A DNA stretch of 64,000 nt from CAZTGZ01 sp964613385 (GTDB taxonomy: Bacteria; Bacteroidota; Bacteroidia; NS11-12g; UBA9320). The position numbers and the translations under genes were made by a program. Of the stretch, positions 26,342-35,058 are shown piece by piece. Under the pieces are notes generated by a model that was given only the letters and a program-made list of their open reading frames with translations, made no database searches and was not told the DNA's origin. Every line of letters starts with the position of its first letter. Position 1 is the first letter of the stretch. Where the stretch lies: contig CAZTGZ010000004.1 in NCBI GenBank assembly GCA_964613385.1, forward strand, positions 79,609-143,608. Reading direction: 5' to 3'.

Positions 26342-27334
26342 TTAAAAATCAGGACAAGTCAACGGTTTGTAACGAAGTGGTCTCTGACGGGCGCACCACT
26401 CAATGGCCGCGCTAACTTCATGTGACCCTCTGGCGGCCGCACGAGCATCTGAAACGGTCAGGTCGTAACTATATCCGAATTTGAATTTGTCTTTTCTAAA
26501 TCCAACCAAAACCATCAGCGCATCACTATTTTTAAATTCACCCAAAGTTTGTCTGTACCACAATCCGGTTACCAATGGGCCTCTGTTAACGTAAAAACCA
26601 CCGTTGATCTGGGTGAATTTATTCTGTAACATGAACACGATGTTCGGAGAAATGGTTGCTTTGGGTTGCTTGCGCTTGTCTAAAGGAATGACTACCCCGG
26701 AATGAACCGTATATCTTCTGGGAACAATCGCTTTAGGATCTCCATAAAACGATTGATTAGGTTCAATCAAGTTATGAATTGCCACCCCTCCGTAAAATCT
26801 CTCTGTATAAGCCAACATTCCAGTTCCAAAATTTGCATATGAAACTGTTTGTCCAATGTATGGCTCGCTCGTTGGATTAATAAAACCTTTGGAAGGGTCA
26901 ATCTGATCTTCAAATCTCAATCTTTGCCAATCAATACTCCTTTGCCCGAACTGAGCTTCCAGTCCAAAACGCATGGTGAACTTGCGGGTAACTCTTAATT
27001 GATAACTATACACTCCACTTACAGAAGTTGAAGTAAGTAAACCCTCACCGGCCACGTCTCTCACAGCTAACAATCCAATCCCACCGCCGATTTTGTCAAA
27101 GTGCTGGTCGAATGAAAATGCCGTCGTCACAAATGTTCCCGGCAAACTTGGCCATTGATTTCGATAATTAATCACAGCCCTTCCGCCTCCATCACATTGA
27201 CCGGTTCCAGCCATCGCCGGATTGGTATAAATTGGGGTAGCGTAGAATTGTGTAAATTCAGGATCTTGAGCCTGTGCGTAGCCTGCAGCCAGCATAGCGC
27301 CCATTCCTAATACCATTCTTAATCCTAACTTCAT
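26342..27334 (-). CDS. PorP/SprF family T9SS outer-membrane protein
   Basis: A 330-residue outer-membrane barrel of the PorP/SprF family. The signal peptide ends at GYAQAQ, followed by the family opening DPEFTQFYATPIYTNPAMAG and the GGGIGLLAVRD segment. Such proteins partner with T9SS machinery or with particular secreted adhesins. It is the first gene of the leftward T9SS unit, with its own promoter at 27372-27402, and gldJ follows. Many genomes carry several PorP-like copies, so I do not assign porP versus sprF. Confidence 0.9.
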   Translation of the reverse strand: MKLGLRMVLGMGAMLAAGYAQAQDPEFTQFYATPIYTNPAMAGTGQCDGGGRAVINYRNQWPSLPGTFVTTAFSFDQHFDKIGGGIGLLAVRDVAGEGLLTSTSVSGVYSYQLRVTRKFTMRFGLEAQFGQRSIDWQRLRFEDQIDPSKGFINPTSEPYIGQTVSYANFGTGMLAYTERFYGGVAIHNLIEPNQSFYGDPKAIVPRRYTVHSGVVIPLDKRKQPKATISPNIVFMLQNKFTQINGGFYVNRGPLVTGLWYRQTLGEFKNSDALMVLVGFRKDKFKFGYSYDLTVSDARAAARGSHEVSAAIEWCARQRPLRYKPLTCPDF

Positions 27335-27371
27335 GTTACTCTTCCTCTTTAAGTGATAACGATTTAATTTT

Positions 27372-27402
27372 CAAATATAACGATTGAGTCAAAATACTCC
27401 AA
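27372..27402 (-). promoter_or_regulatory. Promoter of the porP-gldJ unit
   Basis: On the minus strand TTG (27400-27402) and TATATTTG (27372-27379) are separated by 20 bases, close to the Bacteroidota consensus. It faces away from the porU promoter in a 155-bp divergent region. Confidence 0.6.
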
Positions 27403-27423
27403 TATTTTATAATCTAAGTTTAT

Positions 27424-27449
27424 TTGACAGTCCATTAACAATAAATTTG
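27424..27449 (+). promoter_or_regulatory. Likely porU promoter
   Basis: TAAATTTG at 27442-27449 is preceded by TTG at 27424-27426. The 15-base spacer is shorter than usual. The predicted leader to the porU ATG at 27490 is about 37 bases. Confidence 0.45.
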
Positions 27450-27489
27450 AAGACATTATTGTTTAAACGTCGAACTTAAGACACCAACT

Positions 27490-30400
27490 ATGCGCACTTT
27501 GTTGCACCGAATCATATTTATTTTAACATTTCTATGCATGTTCCAGGGGGCAACTCAGGCTGATACCCTCAATTGGAACAAGAGTTTTGATTGGGTTGTG
27601 AACGGAGAATCAGGAATGCCGGTCTGTAACGAGTGCTCAGGAGAGCAAGTCGACACCTCAGTTCTGCCCTTATTTGTTTTTCAGTTAGAAGGTAGTTGGG
27701 CGCTACTGGATCAGAAATATCAAACTGAAACTCATCCATTGGCCGCTGTTTCATCTCCTTGGTTTAGGAATACCAACGTAATTGAATTTCATCATTCTTT
27801 TGAAGCAGGTGCTGTGCGGACTATATTTTATATCCGCCCATACAAGCTGAACATTAATCAGCAATTAGAGCTGATAATGAATTTAAATCTGACTTTAGTG
27901 TCGGAAAAAGATCCCATCCCCACAAATCAACCATTAAATAAAAAGAAAATAAGCCATTCTGTCTTGGCGAGCGGAACCTGGCATAAGCTGTGGGTCTCGG
28001 GAAATGATTTGTACAAAATCGATTTTGATTTGGCTTCGAAGATGGGATTGACAGGAAACACACCCCTGAGTAAAGTAGGTGTATTTGCAAACGGAGGTGC
28101 CCTTCTTCCCGAACCTATCTCTGAATCAAGACCTGAAGACTTACTTCAATTGGCAGTTTACGTGAAAGATTTTAACCTAAATGACCGATGGGACAATGGT
28201 GATTACATGATATTTTATGCCCGGGGCACTCATAATTGGGTTTACAACGAAAGTATTGGTGATTATGAATTTATTTATCACCCGTATAGTGATGTTACGG
28301 CCTGTTATGTTACGGTTCTTGAGAATAATGGTAAAAGAATTCAGCAACTGGCACATCGAAATGATCAAAGTGCCTTAATTGAAATAGATCGTTACGACTA
28401 TTTACTTCATCGGGAATTCAGTGACGAAAATGTGCTGAAATCAGGTAGAGACTGGTACCGCGAATTGTTTAGAAGTACCAATGAAATCCATTTTACAGAA
28501 GATTTACCCAATCCGGATCTAAGTCTTCCGGTTCAATTTCGAAGCAGAATGGCGGCGAGAAGCACCGGTAGTTCTTTTCTGTCGATCAAGATAAACGGAC
28601 AGGATGCGCTTGGAAAGAGTTTTTACCAAATTTCCGGCGAATATGATAAAGATTACATGACTGCTCCTGCCATAGAAAAGGCATCCCTGAACCTGAATAC
28701 ACCCAATATTGACATACATTTCAATTATCAAAAACCGAATCAAAGCTCATATGTATATTTAGATTGGTATGAAATCAGGTCTGTTTCTTTGCTGAAATGG
28801 GAGGGGAGTACACGATTTTTTGGCAAATCGGGTACTGGATTAATGGGAAATATCCGATACAAAATAGATGCCCAACCTCCAATGATATGGGATATTACGG
28901 ATATTTCTGAACCTAAATGGCACGAAAGCGCAGCATACCAGAGTGGATTTGCCTTTACGGCAGATGCAGGAGGCAAGGTGAGATCCTATGTTATGTTTAA
29001 TCCGGATTTGGTGATTGCCAAACCTGGTTATATCGGGCAAATTGCCAACCAAGATCTGCACGGATTAAAAGATATTGAATACCTGATTGTTTCCCATCCT
29101 TCCCTGTTGGATCAGGCCGCCAGGTTGGCAGAATTTCATCAGAACAAGGAAGGCTTCACCTATAAAATTGTAACTCCCGAAGAAATCTACAATGAGTTTT
29201 CATCGGGAACCCCCGATATCACGGCAATCCGCGACTTTGTGGCCTATCTCTATGCTCAGAATAACACTGCATCCAGGAAATTGAAATACCTGTTGTTAAT
29301 GGGCGATGCCAGTTTTGATTACCGGGACAAAACGAATGGTAATACCAACTTAATTCCGACATATCAGAGTGTGAACAGTTTTCAGCCGGCATATAGTTAT
29401 TGTTCCGATGATTATTATGCCATTTTGGACCCAACCGAAGGGAATTGGGGCATTAAACTCGCGAAAGAAGGTCTTGATATTGGCATAGGGCGTATACCCG
29501 CGACCAATGACAATGAAGCCCGCATTATGGTCGACAAAATAGTTCGGTATCACGATTCCAGATCTTTGGGCGATTGGAGAAATCAAATTACCTTTTTAGG
29601 GGATGATGAAGACCAGAACACACATTTTGAAGATGTGGAATCGGTGACGAATTATATCTATAATCAGGCTCCGGTTTACAATATCAATAAAATCTACCTG
29701 GATGCATTTAAACAAGAGGTATTTGGAAGCGGACAGAAATATCCGGGAGTTAACGAGGCGATCAATCAATCGTTTGATCGCGGTCATTTGATCTTTAATT
29801 TTCTGGGTCATGGAGGGCAATCCGGAATGACGCATGAAAGAGTAGTAACCAGACCTCAGATTTTGAATTGGCAAAATACCTGGAAATTACCATTGGTTGT
29901 GACAGCAACGTGTGAATTGAGCCGATTTGATGATCCGGCACAGGCATCACCCGGGGAATTGGCACTTTTTAATGAGTATGGTGGCGGTATTGCGATGATT
30001 ACAACATCAAGGCTGGTGTTTATAGGTTTGAATAAGGATTTGAACGTGGCCATTTTTAATCGGAATATCTTCGAAAAAATAGAAGGAAGATGGCCTACTT
30101 TGGGTGAAGTATATTCGTTATCCAAGAATAATTCTGCGAGGGCGGAAAATCAGAGAAATTTTATATTGATGGGCGACCCGGCCATGACCTTAGCCTATCC
30201 TGAATACGCTGCTAAAATTACCGAGGTAAATCAGCAACCTATTGAAATTGTGGAAGATACCTTACAAGCCCTGGCTTCTGTCTCCATTTCAGGCGAAGTG
30301 ACTGACCTGAGCGGAAACAGACTTTCGAACTTCGAAGGGACTGCGTATCCGACAGTTTATGATAAATTCTTGAATTACACCACCTTAGGTAATGATGTGG

Positions 30401-31272
30401 CCAGTCAGGCTGCGGATTATTCACTGCAAAACAGTGTATTGTACCGGGGTAAAGTAAGCGTGAAAGAAGGTAAATTTAGCTTCAGTTTTGTTGTTCCCAA
30501 GGATATTGCCTATCAATATGGCAAGGGGAAGCTGTCCTTGTATGCGGAAAATGGAAAGCAGGATGCATCGGGTTATTACAGTGAGTTTTATGTAGGTGGA
30601 TCGAGCGATCAAATTGTGCCTGATTCCAGCGGACCTTCTGTTGAACTTTATATGGATGATGTCAGTTTTCGATTTGGAGATATGGTAAGTCCGGCACCCC
30701 TGTTATTGGCACATGTATTTGATTTTAATGGAGTGAATACGGTTGGGAATGGCATTGGCAGAGACATAACGGCTATATTGGATAAAGGTACAGAAAATGA
30801 AAAACTGTATATTCTGAATGAGTATTACCAAAGTGAATTAGACAGTTATCAGAAAGGAGAAATTCGATTTCCATTTGAGCAGTTATCCGAGGGCAAACAC
30901 AGTGTTCATTTGAAAATCTGGGATGTTTATAACAACTCCACCGGAGCTTATACGGAATTCGTGGTTGGAAATGCTGTGGAAGCGGAGATCCTACAACTAC
31001 AGGGTTTCCCGAATCCATCGGACGGGAATTTTGAGATATTTATCAATCACAATCTTGCCGGAGAGCCGGTACAATTAAATTTATACATTTCAGATTTAAG
31101 CGGAAAAATTTTGTACGAAACCCGGAATCACTATGATGCGGCAGATGCACGTATATATGTGAAACCCGAATTTAGATTGGCTCTTAATGCGGGAATGTAT
31201 TTTATAAGAGCAGAATTAGTAGGGAATGAAGGACAAGTTGCTCAAAAAGTGTCTAAAATAATTGTACGGTAA
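27490..31272 (+). CDS. porU: T9SS C-terminal signal peptidase/sortase PorU
   Basis: Cell-surface gingipain-like (C25) peptidase that removes C-terminal sorting domains from T9SS cargo and attaches cargo to the surface. The protein has 1260 residues with a signal peptide near 1-24. The catalytic dyad is His774 in NFLGHGGQSG and Cys808 in VTATCELSRFDDP. The C-terminus (PNPSDGNFEIFI and onward) resembles a sorting-type Ig-like domain, as in known PorU. It is followed by porV, whose ATG lies 20 bases after the porU stop. Together with gldJ and the PorP-like gene this forms the core T9SS locus. Confidence 0.93.
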   Translation: MRTLLHRIIFILTFLCMFQGATQADTLNWNKSFDWVVNGESGMPVCNECSGEQVDTSVLPLFVFQLEGSWALLDQKYQTETHPLAAVSSPWFRNTNVIEFHHSFEAGAVRTIFYIRPYKLNINQQLELIMNLNLTLVSEKDPIPTNQPLNKKKISHSVLASGTWHKLWVSGNDLYKIDFDLASKMGLTGNTPLSKVGVFANGGALLPEPISESRPEDLLQLAVYVKDFNLNDRWDNGDYMIFYARGTHNWVYNESIGDYEFIYHPYSDVTACYVTVLENNGKRIQQLAHRNDQSALIEIDRYDYLLHREFSDENVLKSGRDWYRELFRSTNEIHFTEDLPNPDLSLPVQFRSRMAARSTGSSFLSIKINGQDALGKSFYQISGEYDKDYMTAPAIEKASLNLNTPNIDIHFNYQKPNQSSYVYLDWYEIRSVSLLKWEGSTRFFGKSGTGLMGNIRYKIDAQPPMIWDITDISEPKWHESAAYQSGFAFTADAGGKVRSYVMFNPDLVIAKPGYIGQIANQDLHGLKDIEYLIVSHPSLLDQAARLAEFHQNKEGFTYKIVTPEEIYNEFSSGTPDITAIRDFVAYLYAQNNTASRKLKYLLLMGDASFDYRDKTNGNTNLIPTYQSVNSFQPAYSYCSDDYYAILDPTEGNWGIKLAKEGLDIGIGRIPATNDNEARIMVDKIVRYHDSRSLGDWRNQITFLGDDEDQNTHFEDVESVTNYIYNQAPVYNINKIYLDAFKQEVFGSGQKYPGVNEAINQSFDRGHLIFNFLGHGGQSGMTHERVVTRPQILNWQNTWKLPLVVTATCELSRFDDPAQASPGELALFNEYGGGIAMITTSRLVFIGLNKDLNVAIFNRNIFEKIEGRWPTLGEVYSLSKNNSARAENQRNFILMGDPAMTLAYPEYAAKITEVNQQPIEIVEDTLQALASVSISGEVTDLSGNRLSNFEGTAYPTVYDKFLNYTTLGNDVASQAADYSLQNSVLYRGKVSVKEGKFSFSFVVPKDIAYQYGKGKLSLYAENGKQDASGYYSEFYVGGSSDQIVPDSSGPSVELYMDDVSFRFGDMVSPAPLLLAHVFDFNGVNTVGNGIGRDITAILDKGTENEKLYILNEYYQSELDSYQKGEIRFPFEQLSEGKHSVHLKIWDVYNNSTGAYTEFVVGNAVEAEILQLQGFPNPSDGNFEIFINHNLAGEPVQLNLYISDLSGKILYETRNHYDAADARIYVKPEFRLALNAGMYFIRAELVGNEGQVAQKVSKIIVR

Positions 31273-31276
31273 AAGG

Positions 31277-31304
31277 TTGCAGTTACAAAAAATGTATAAT
31301 TTTG
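31277..31304 (+). promoter_or_regulatory. Candidate internal promoter inside the porV start region
   Basis: TTG (31277-31279) and TAATTTTG (31297-31304) are 17 bases apart. The -7 box overlaps codons 2-5 counted from the ATG at 31292. A transcript from here would have to start translation downstream, for example at TTG 31328. Confidence 0.4.
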
Positions 31305-32569
31305 CTTCGAACCATAAAAACATATCCTTGAAAACCTTGAAAGTATCTTCCATAGTTTGTCTTACGATGACCTTGTTTGCGCAAGAAGTTGTTGCTCAGA
31401 ATTCAACTGAAAATTTACTCGGACAGAGAAATGTGATTACCACCGCGGTTCCATTTTTAACAATTACCCCGGATGCCCGTTCGGCAGGAATGGGAGATGC
31501 GGGCGCAGCTTCTGATCCGGATGCCAATGCCATACACTGGAATCCTGGCAAAATGCCTTTCATTGAGAAACAGGCCGGTATTAGTTTGTCTGCCGCTCCG
31601 TGGTTACGCCAATTGGTTCCGGATGTTTGGTTCTATTACTTAAGCGGATACACCCGATTCGGCACAGACGGAAGAAGTGCATTAGGGGCTTCATTGAGAT
31701 ATTTTACCCTTGGTGAAATACAATTTACCGATGAAAAAGGTGATCCAATGGGCAGCGACCAACCGCAAGAATTTGCCTTTGATGTATCGTATGCGCAAAA
31801 ATTGTCTGAGAAATTTGGGGTGGGGGTGTCCATGAGATTTGTGAATTCGAGATTGGTATCCAGAGGTGTTTACAATGGTGTTGAAATTAAACCCGGATTG
31901 GCAGGTGCAGGTGATATAGGAGCCTATTACACCGACAAGACTAAAATGAATGGAAAGGAAGTGAATTATGCCTTTGGTGCAAGCATCAGCAATATGGGTT
32001 CAAAAATTACCTATACAACCGATGCAAACAGAGATTTTATCCCGGCGAATTTTCGTTTGGGTACCCAATGGAAGTTTGATTTAGATGATTACAATCAATT
32101 GTCAGTTCTGCTTGATTTTAATAAATTATTGGTTCCTACTCCGCAATATGTTTATCTGCAAACATTTGATGGTTCAGGGGATTCTTTAGACGATAGCGGG
32201 AACAGAATCATTACCGGCAGAAAAATCGACGACAGTCCGGTAATCAGCGGAATGTTTAGTTCATTTGGAGATGCCCCGGGAGGATTCAGAGAAGAGTTGA
32301 AGGAATTTACTACATCTATTGGATTGGAATATTGGTATGATAAACAATTTGCAGTTCGTGCCGGATATTTTCATGAGGCTGATACAAAAGGAGGCAGGAA
32401 ATATCTGACTTTCGGTGTTGGACTTAAATATAATGTATTCGGTATCGATGCAGCCTATTTGCAGCCATTTGCACAAAGACATCCATTGCAAAATACCATT
32501 CGCTTCAGCTTGTTGTTTGATATTGATGCCTTTAAAAAACAGGCTGACAGCAAACCTGCAAAACCTTAA
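31292..32569 (+). CDS. porV: T9SS outer-membrane shuttle protein PorV
   Basis: A FadL-like outer-membrane barrel that carries cargo from the translocon to PorU. The 425 residues include the conserved ITTAVPFLTITPDARSAG and MGDAGAASDPDANAIHWNP of PorV (LptO). The ATG at 31292 gives a long n-region before the signal peptide. An in-frame TTG at 31328 would start exactly at a canonical signal peptide (MKTLKVSSIVCLTMTLFAQ) and fits the internal promoter, so the start is uncertain by 12 codons. A strong terminator follows, closing the porU-porV unit. Confidence 0.93.
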   Translation: MYNFASNHKNISLKTLKVSSIVCLTMTLFAQEVVAQNSTENLLGQRNVITTAVPFLTITPDARSAGMGDAGAASDPDANAIHWNPGKMPFIEKQAGISLSAAPWLRQLVPDVWFYYLSGYTRFGTDGRSALGASLRYFTLGEIQFTDEKGDPMGSDQPQEFAFDVSYAQKLSEKFGVGVSMRFVNSRLVSRGVYNGVEIKPGLAGAGDIGAYYTDKTKMNGKEVNYAFGASISNMGSKITYTTDANRDFIPANFRLGTQWKFDLDDYNQLSVLLDFNKLLVPTPQYVYLQTFDGSGDSLDDSGNRIITGRKIDDSPVISGMFSSFGDAPGGFREELKEFTTSIGLEYWYDKQFAVRAGYFHEADTKGGRKYLTFGVGLKYNVFGIDAAYLQPFAQRHPLQNTIRFSLLFDIDAFKKQADSKPAKP

Positions 32570-32592
32570 TCTAAGAAATATTAAAGAAATGG

Positions 32593-32617
32593 GCCCGGTG
32601 ATTCCGGGCTTTTTTTT
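32593..32617 (+). terminator. Rho-independent terminator of porU-porV
   Basis: A GCCCGG/CCGGGC stem (32593-32609) with TGATT loop is followed by eight T residues, 24 bases after the porV stop. Confidence 0.9.
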
Positions 32618-32647
32618 GCTATTTACTAAAATATATTTCAGAATATT

Positions 32648-32677
32648 TTGAAAATACAAAAAGTGTCATTATCTTTG
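32648..32677 (+). promoter_or_regulatory. Promoter of the GbsR-type operon, predicted leaderless
   Basis: TTG (32648-32650), a 19-base spacer and TATCTTTG (32670-32677) match the Bacteroidota consensus fully. Only four bases (AATC) separate the box from the ATG at 32682, so the transcript would begin at or next to the start codon. Confidence 0.65.
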
Positions 32678-32681
32678 AATC

Positions 32682-33185
32682 ATGAAATTGACCGAAGCAC
32701 AGCAGAAGTTTATTCATATTTGGGGGTCTCTCGGGACAAGTTGGGGAATTAACAAAACGATGGCCCAAATACACGCTTTACTTTTGGCAAGTCAGGAACC
32801 TCTGAGCACCGAGCAAATCATGGATGTTTTGAATATTTCCAGAGGAAATGCGAACATGAATGTGCGAACCTTGGCAGACTGGGGATTGGTGATGAAGGAA
32901 ATCGTGAGTGGAGATCGAAAGGATTACTATGCTGCAAAAAAGGATATCCAAACCATAGCCAGACAGATCGTAAAACAACGCAGAAAAAAGGAGTTGGAAC
33001 CAATGTTGGGAGCTATCAGAGATGTGCGTTTGTCGCTGGATAAATCAAACGAAAAAAATCCGGAATCATTTGCCAAACAGGTTTCTGAAATTGAAGATTT
33101 CGCGATAAAGATTGACCAACTTCTCGAGAAATTTGAACGCAGCGATGAAAGTTGGTTTTTTAAGATTTTAATGAAAGTGATTTGA
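32682..33185 (+). CDS. GbsR/MarR-family transcriptional regulator
   Basis: A 167-residue winged-helix DNA-binding protein. The N-terminal FIHIWGSLGTSWGINKTMAQ and the recognition region ISRGNANMNVRTLADWGLV are typical of the GbsR branch of MarR-like regulators, which in Bacillus controls choline/glycine-betaine uptake. The C-terminus is a coiled-coil-like dimerisation region. It is the first gene of a cluster with three small membrane protein genes and probably regulates them and itself. No betaine transporter is adjacent, so the ligand is unknown. Confidence 0.85.
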   Translation: MKLTEAQQKFIHIWGSLGTSWGINKTMAQIHALLLASQEPLSTEQIMDVLNISRGNANMNVRTLADWGLVMKEIVSGDRKDYYAAKKDIQTIARQIVKQRRKKELEPMLGAIRDVRLSLDKSNEKNPESFAKQVSEIEDFAIKIDQLLEKFERSDESWFFKILMKVI

Positions 33186-33232
33186 TTTTTTTTAATACAA
33201 TGTTTCAAAAATAATTGAAAATACTGAATGAT

Positions 33233-33613
33233 ATGATTACATCTGAAAGCTATCCGGTTTTATATTTATGTTGCAATGCTCCGGTAATCATTTGGCTGGG
33301 CCTTCATTTTTATAAGCATGGAGTGATGCTGACCGATATGTGGTTTCCGCTTCAGAAAACAGTATATCGCTCAGTAAACAAGTTATTGTTGATGGGATAT
33401 TATCTGCTGAATTTGGGATATATTATTTTAACGCTATTCAGAAATCCCATTCAGCCCGGAGATGATTGGCTGGGGAAATTAGCCATTGAAACAGGGCTTA
33501 TTTATATGGTATTAGCCTCCATTCATTTTATAAATATTGGAGTACTTTTTTATCTGAATCAAAAAAATCTGAGAGTTAATTCATTGTCTAACCTAAATAA
33601 ATTTCAATCATGA
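33233..33613 (+). CDS. Small membrane protein 1 of the GbsR operon
   Basis: A 126-residue protein with about three hydrophobic helices (around residues 8-27, 50-70 and 88-110). ATG 33233 is preferred over a TTG at 33215. It ends in an ATGA overlap with the next gene, implying coupling. I recognise no family. The pattern of a long N-terminal hydrophobic segment, a central LLLMGYYLLNLGY helix and a final helix is shared loosely with the next protein, where the equivalent segment is FLLLSMGYAFFIM. The two may therefore be distant paralogues. Confidence 0.7.
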   Translation: MITSESYPVLYLCCNAPVIIWLGLHFYKHGVMLTDMWFPLQKTVYRSVNKLLLMGYYLLNLGYIILTLFRNPIQPGDDWLGKLAIETGLIYMVLASIHFINIGVLFYLNQKNLRVNSLSNLNKFQS

Positions 33614-33990
33614 AAGATTTCATTGTTCAAACGTATTTGTACTATTTACCATTAGCTGTTTTGATAACGCTGACGGTGGTTTTCATTTTTTTTCGAAATG
33701 CGCGTCCTATGATACTGGAGATGTATCCGGACAGACCTGCTTTGGCTGAGGGTATTAAGAATATGCTGAGAACAGGTTTTTTACTGCTTAGCATGGGGTA
33801 TGCTTTTTTTATCATGAAAATCAGTTGGTATAAAGAAAACTTATATGATCAAAGGGATATGATCGAACAACTCAGTTATAAAGTTGGTACATTGTCTGTG
33901 TTTTTGGGCGTATTGGTTTTCGGGATGCTTTATCTTCTGTTCAGGGGAAAAAGAGCAATTTCTAAGAACCGCCAATTTCAAACGTCATGA
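33610..33990 (+). CDS. Small membrane protein 2 of the GbsR operon
   Basis: A 126-residue protein with about three predicted transmembrane helices. It includes VLITLTVVFIFF near the N-terminus, TGFLLLSMGYAFFIM in the middle and TLSVFLGVLVFGMLYLLF near the end. It overlaps both neighbours by four bases (ATGA at 33610 and 33987). The NMLRTGFLLLSMGYAFF segment aligns in position and character with a segment of the upstream protein. No function is known. Confidence 0.7.
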   Translation: MKDFIVQTYLYYLPLAVLITLTVVFIFFRNARPMILEMYPDRPALAEGIKNMLRTGFLLLSMGYAFFIMKISWYKENLYDQRDMIEQLSYKVGTLSVFLGVLVFGMLYLLFRGKRAISKNRQFQTS

Positions 33991-34400
33991 AAATCTGGTA
34001 TCAAATTCAGTTGATAGGGATGGTGATGGGCACTTTGCTCATCGCCTCCCTTTTTTTTGAACTCTTTATGATCATTTACTTGTTGCTTTGGCTTTTTGTT
34101 ATGGGTATAATACAATACCCGGCATCCTTGATTATGATTTTTAAATCCGGTAAGAAAAGCATGTTCAAATTGCATGGTATAGCTTCAACAGTTTATTTGA
34201 TTTTAATCATTTCCGCCGGGTTGGTTTTTGGAATCGGCGAGTCGTTCTATCTGGTTTTGATTCCGGCATATTTTCTGGCCATATATTATACCTATCGCTG
34301 TCAGAAAATAGTCACCGTAATGAAAACAAGAAAAGCAAGCCGGCTTTATCGTTTCCCGATATCTAATGACTTCAATATGACGGGGGAAAAAGACGCCTGA
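33987..34400 (+). CDS. Small membrane protein 3 of the GbsR operon
   Basis: A 137-residue protein with four predicted transmembrane helices and a basic C-terminal tail ending in a soluble segment. It starts four bases inside the preceding gene. Its stop is two bases from the stop of the convergent MBL hydrolase gene, with no terminator between them. It is not obviously homologous to the two proteins before it. Its function is unknown; it may form a complex with the other two. Confidence 0.7.
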   Translation: MKIWYQIQLIGMVMGTLLIASLFFELFMIIYLLLWLFVMGIIQYPASLIMIFKSGKKSMFKLHGIASTVYLILIISAGLVFGIGESFYLVLIPAYFLAIYYTYRCQKIVTVMKTRKASRLYRFPISNDFNMTGEKDA

Positions 34401-34402
34401 GA

Positions 34403-35038
34403 CTAAGTTAAAAAAGGATTGTATTTCCTTTCAATTCCGATGGTTGTTGAATCACCATGACCGGGATAAACGAGATAATCATCATCTAATGTAAGGAGCT
34501 GATGATGAATGGATTGTATAAGGGTTTGGTAATCACCGCCGGGTAAGTCGGTCCTTCCGATGCTACCCTGGAAAAGAACATCACCGGCGAGAATATTTTT
34601 ACTTTCATGGTGAATAAAACAAACACTTCCGGGAGAATGGCCAGGTGTAAATCGAATTTCAAGTTGTAAATCTCCCAAGTTCAGATATTCAGAATCTCTC
34701 AAGGTGCATTTTGGCTCAGGCAAAACTGAAATAGGAATTCCATAGTTCAATCCGACTGCAGGAGCCATTTGATAGACGGGCAGTTCCAATTCTTGTATAT
34801 GCGTGGAAATCTGCCACTGATTTGAAGTGAATGTCAAACCTAACACGTGATCTATATGTGCATGCGTCAGCCAAATTGCTATTGGAGTTAATTGATTCTT
34901 ATGAATATAATCTACCAGGGCTTTTTCTTCGGAATGATCTCTGCATCCGGGATCTATGATGGCACATTGACCGTTTTTATCGGAAATTACGTAAGTGTTT
35001 TCCTGAAACGGGTTGAAGGTAAACGCTTTAATGCGCAT
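34403..35038 (-). CDS. Metallo-beta-lactamase-fold hydrolase (glyoxalase II-like)
   Basis: A 211-residue cytoplasmic protein with the metal-binding THAHIDH motif near residue 58, a later GHSPGSVCF histidine, AGDVLF aspartate and YPGHGDST histidine. The overall form is that of the short glyoxalase II-like group common in Bacteroidota. It probably hydrolyses a thioester such as a glutathione- or other thiol-derived lactoyl compound, though this is inferred. It lies 20 bases downstream of lpdA on the same strand and may be co-transcribed with it. Confidence 0.88.
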   Translation of the reverse strand: MRIKAFTFNPFQENTYVISDKNGQCAIIDPGCRDHSEEKALVDYIHKNQLTPIAIWLTHAHIDHVLGLTFTSNQWQISTHIQELELPVYQMAPAVGLNYGIPISVLPEPKCTLRDSEYLNLGDLQLEIRFTPGHSPGSVCFIHHESKNILAGDVLFQGSIGRTDLPGGDYQTLIQSIHHQLLTLDDDYLVYPGHGDSTTIGIERKYNPFLT

Positions 35039-35058
35039 TGCAGATGGTGGCGTCCCGA

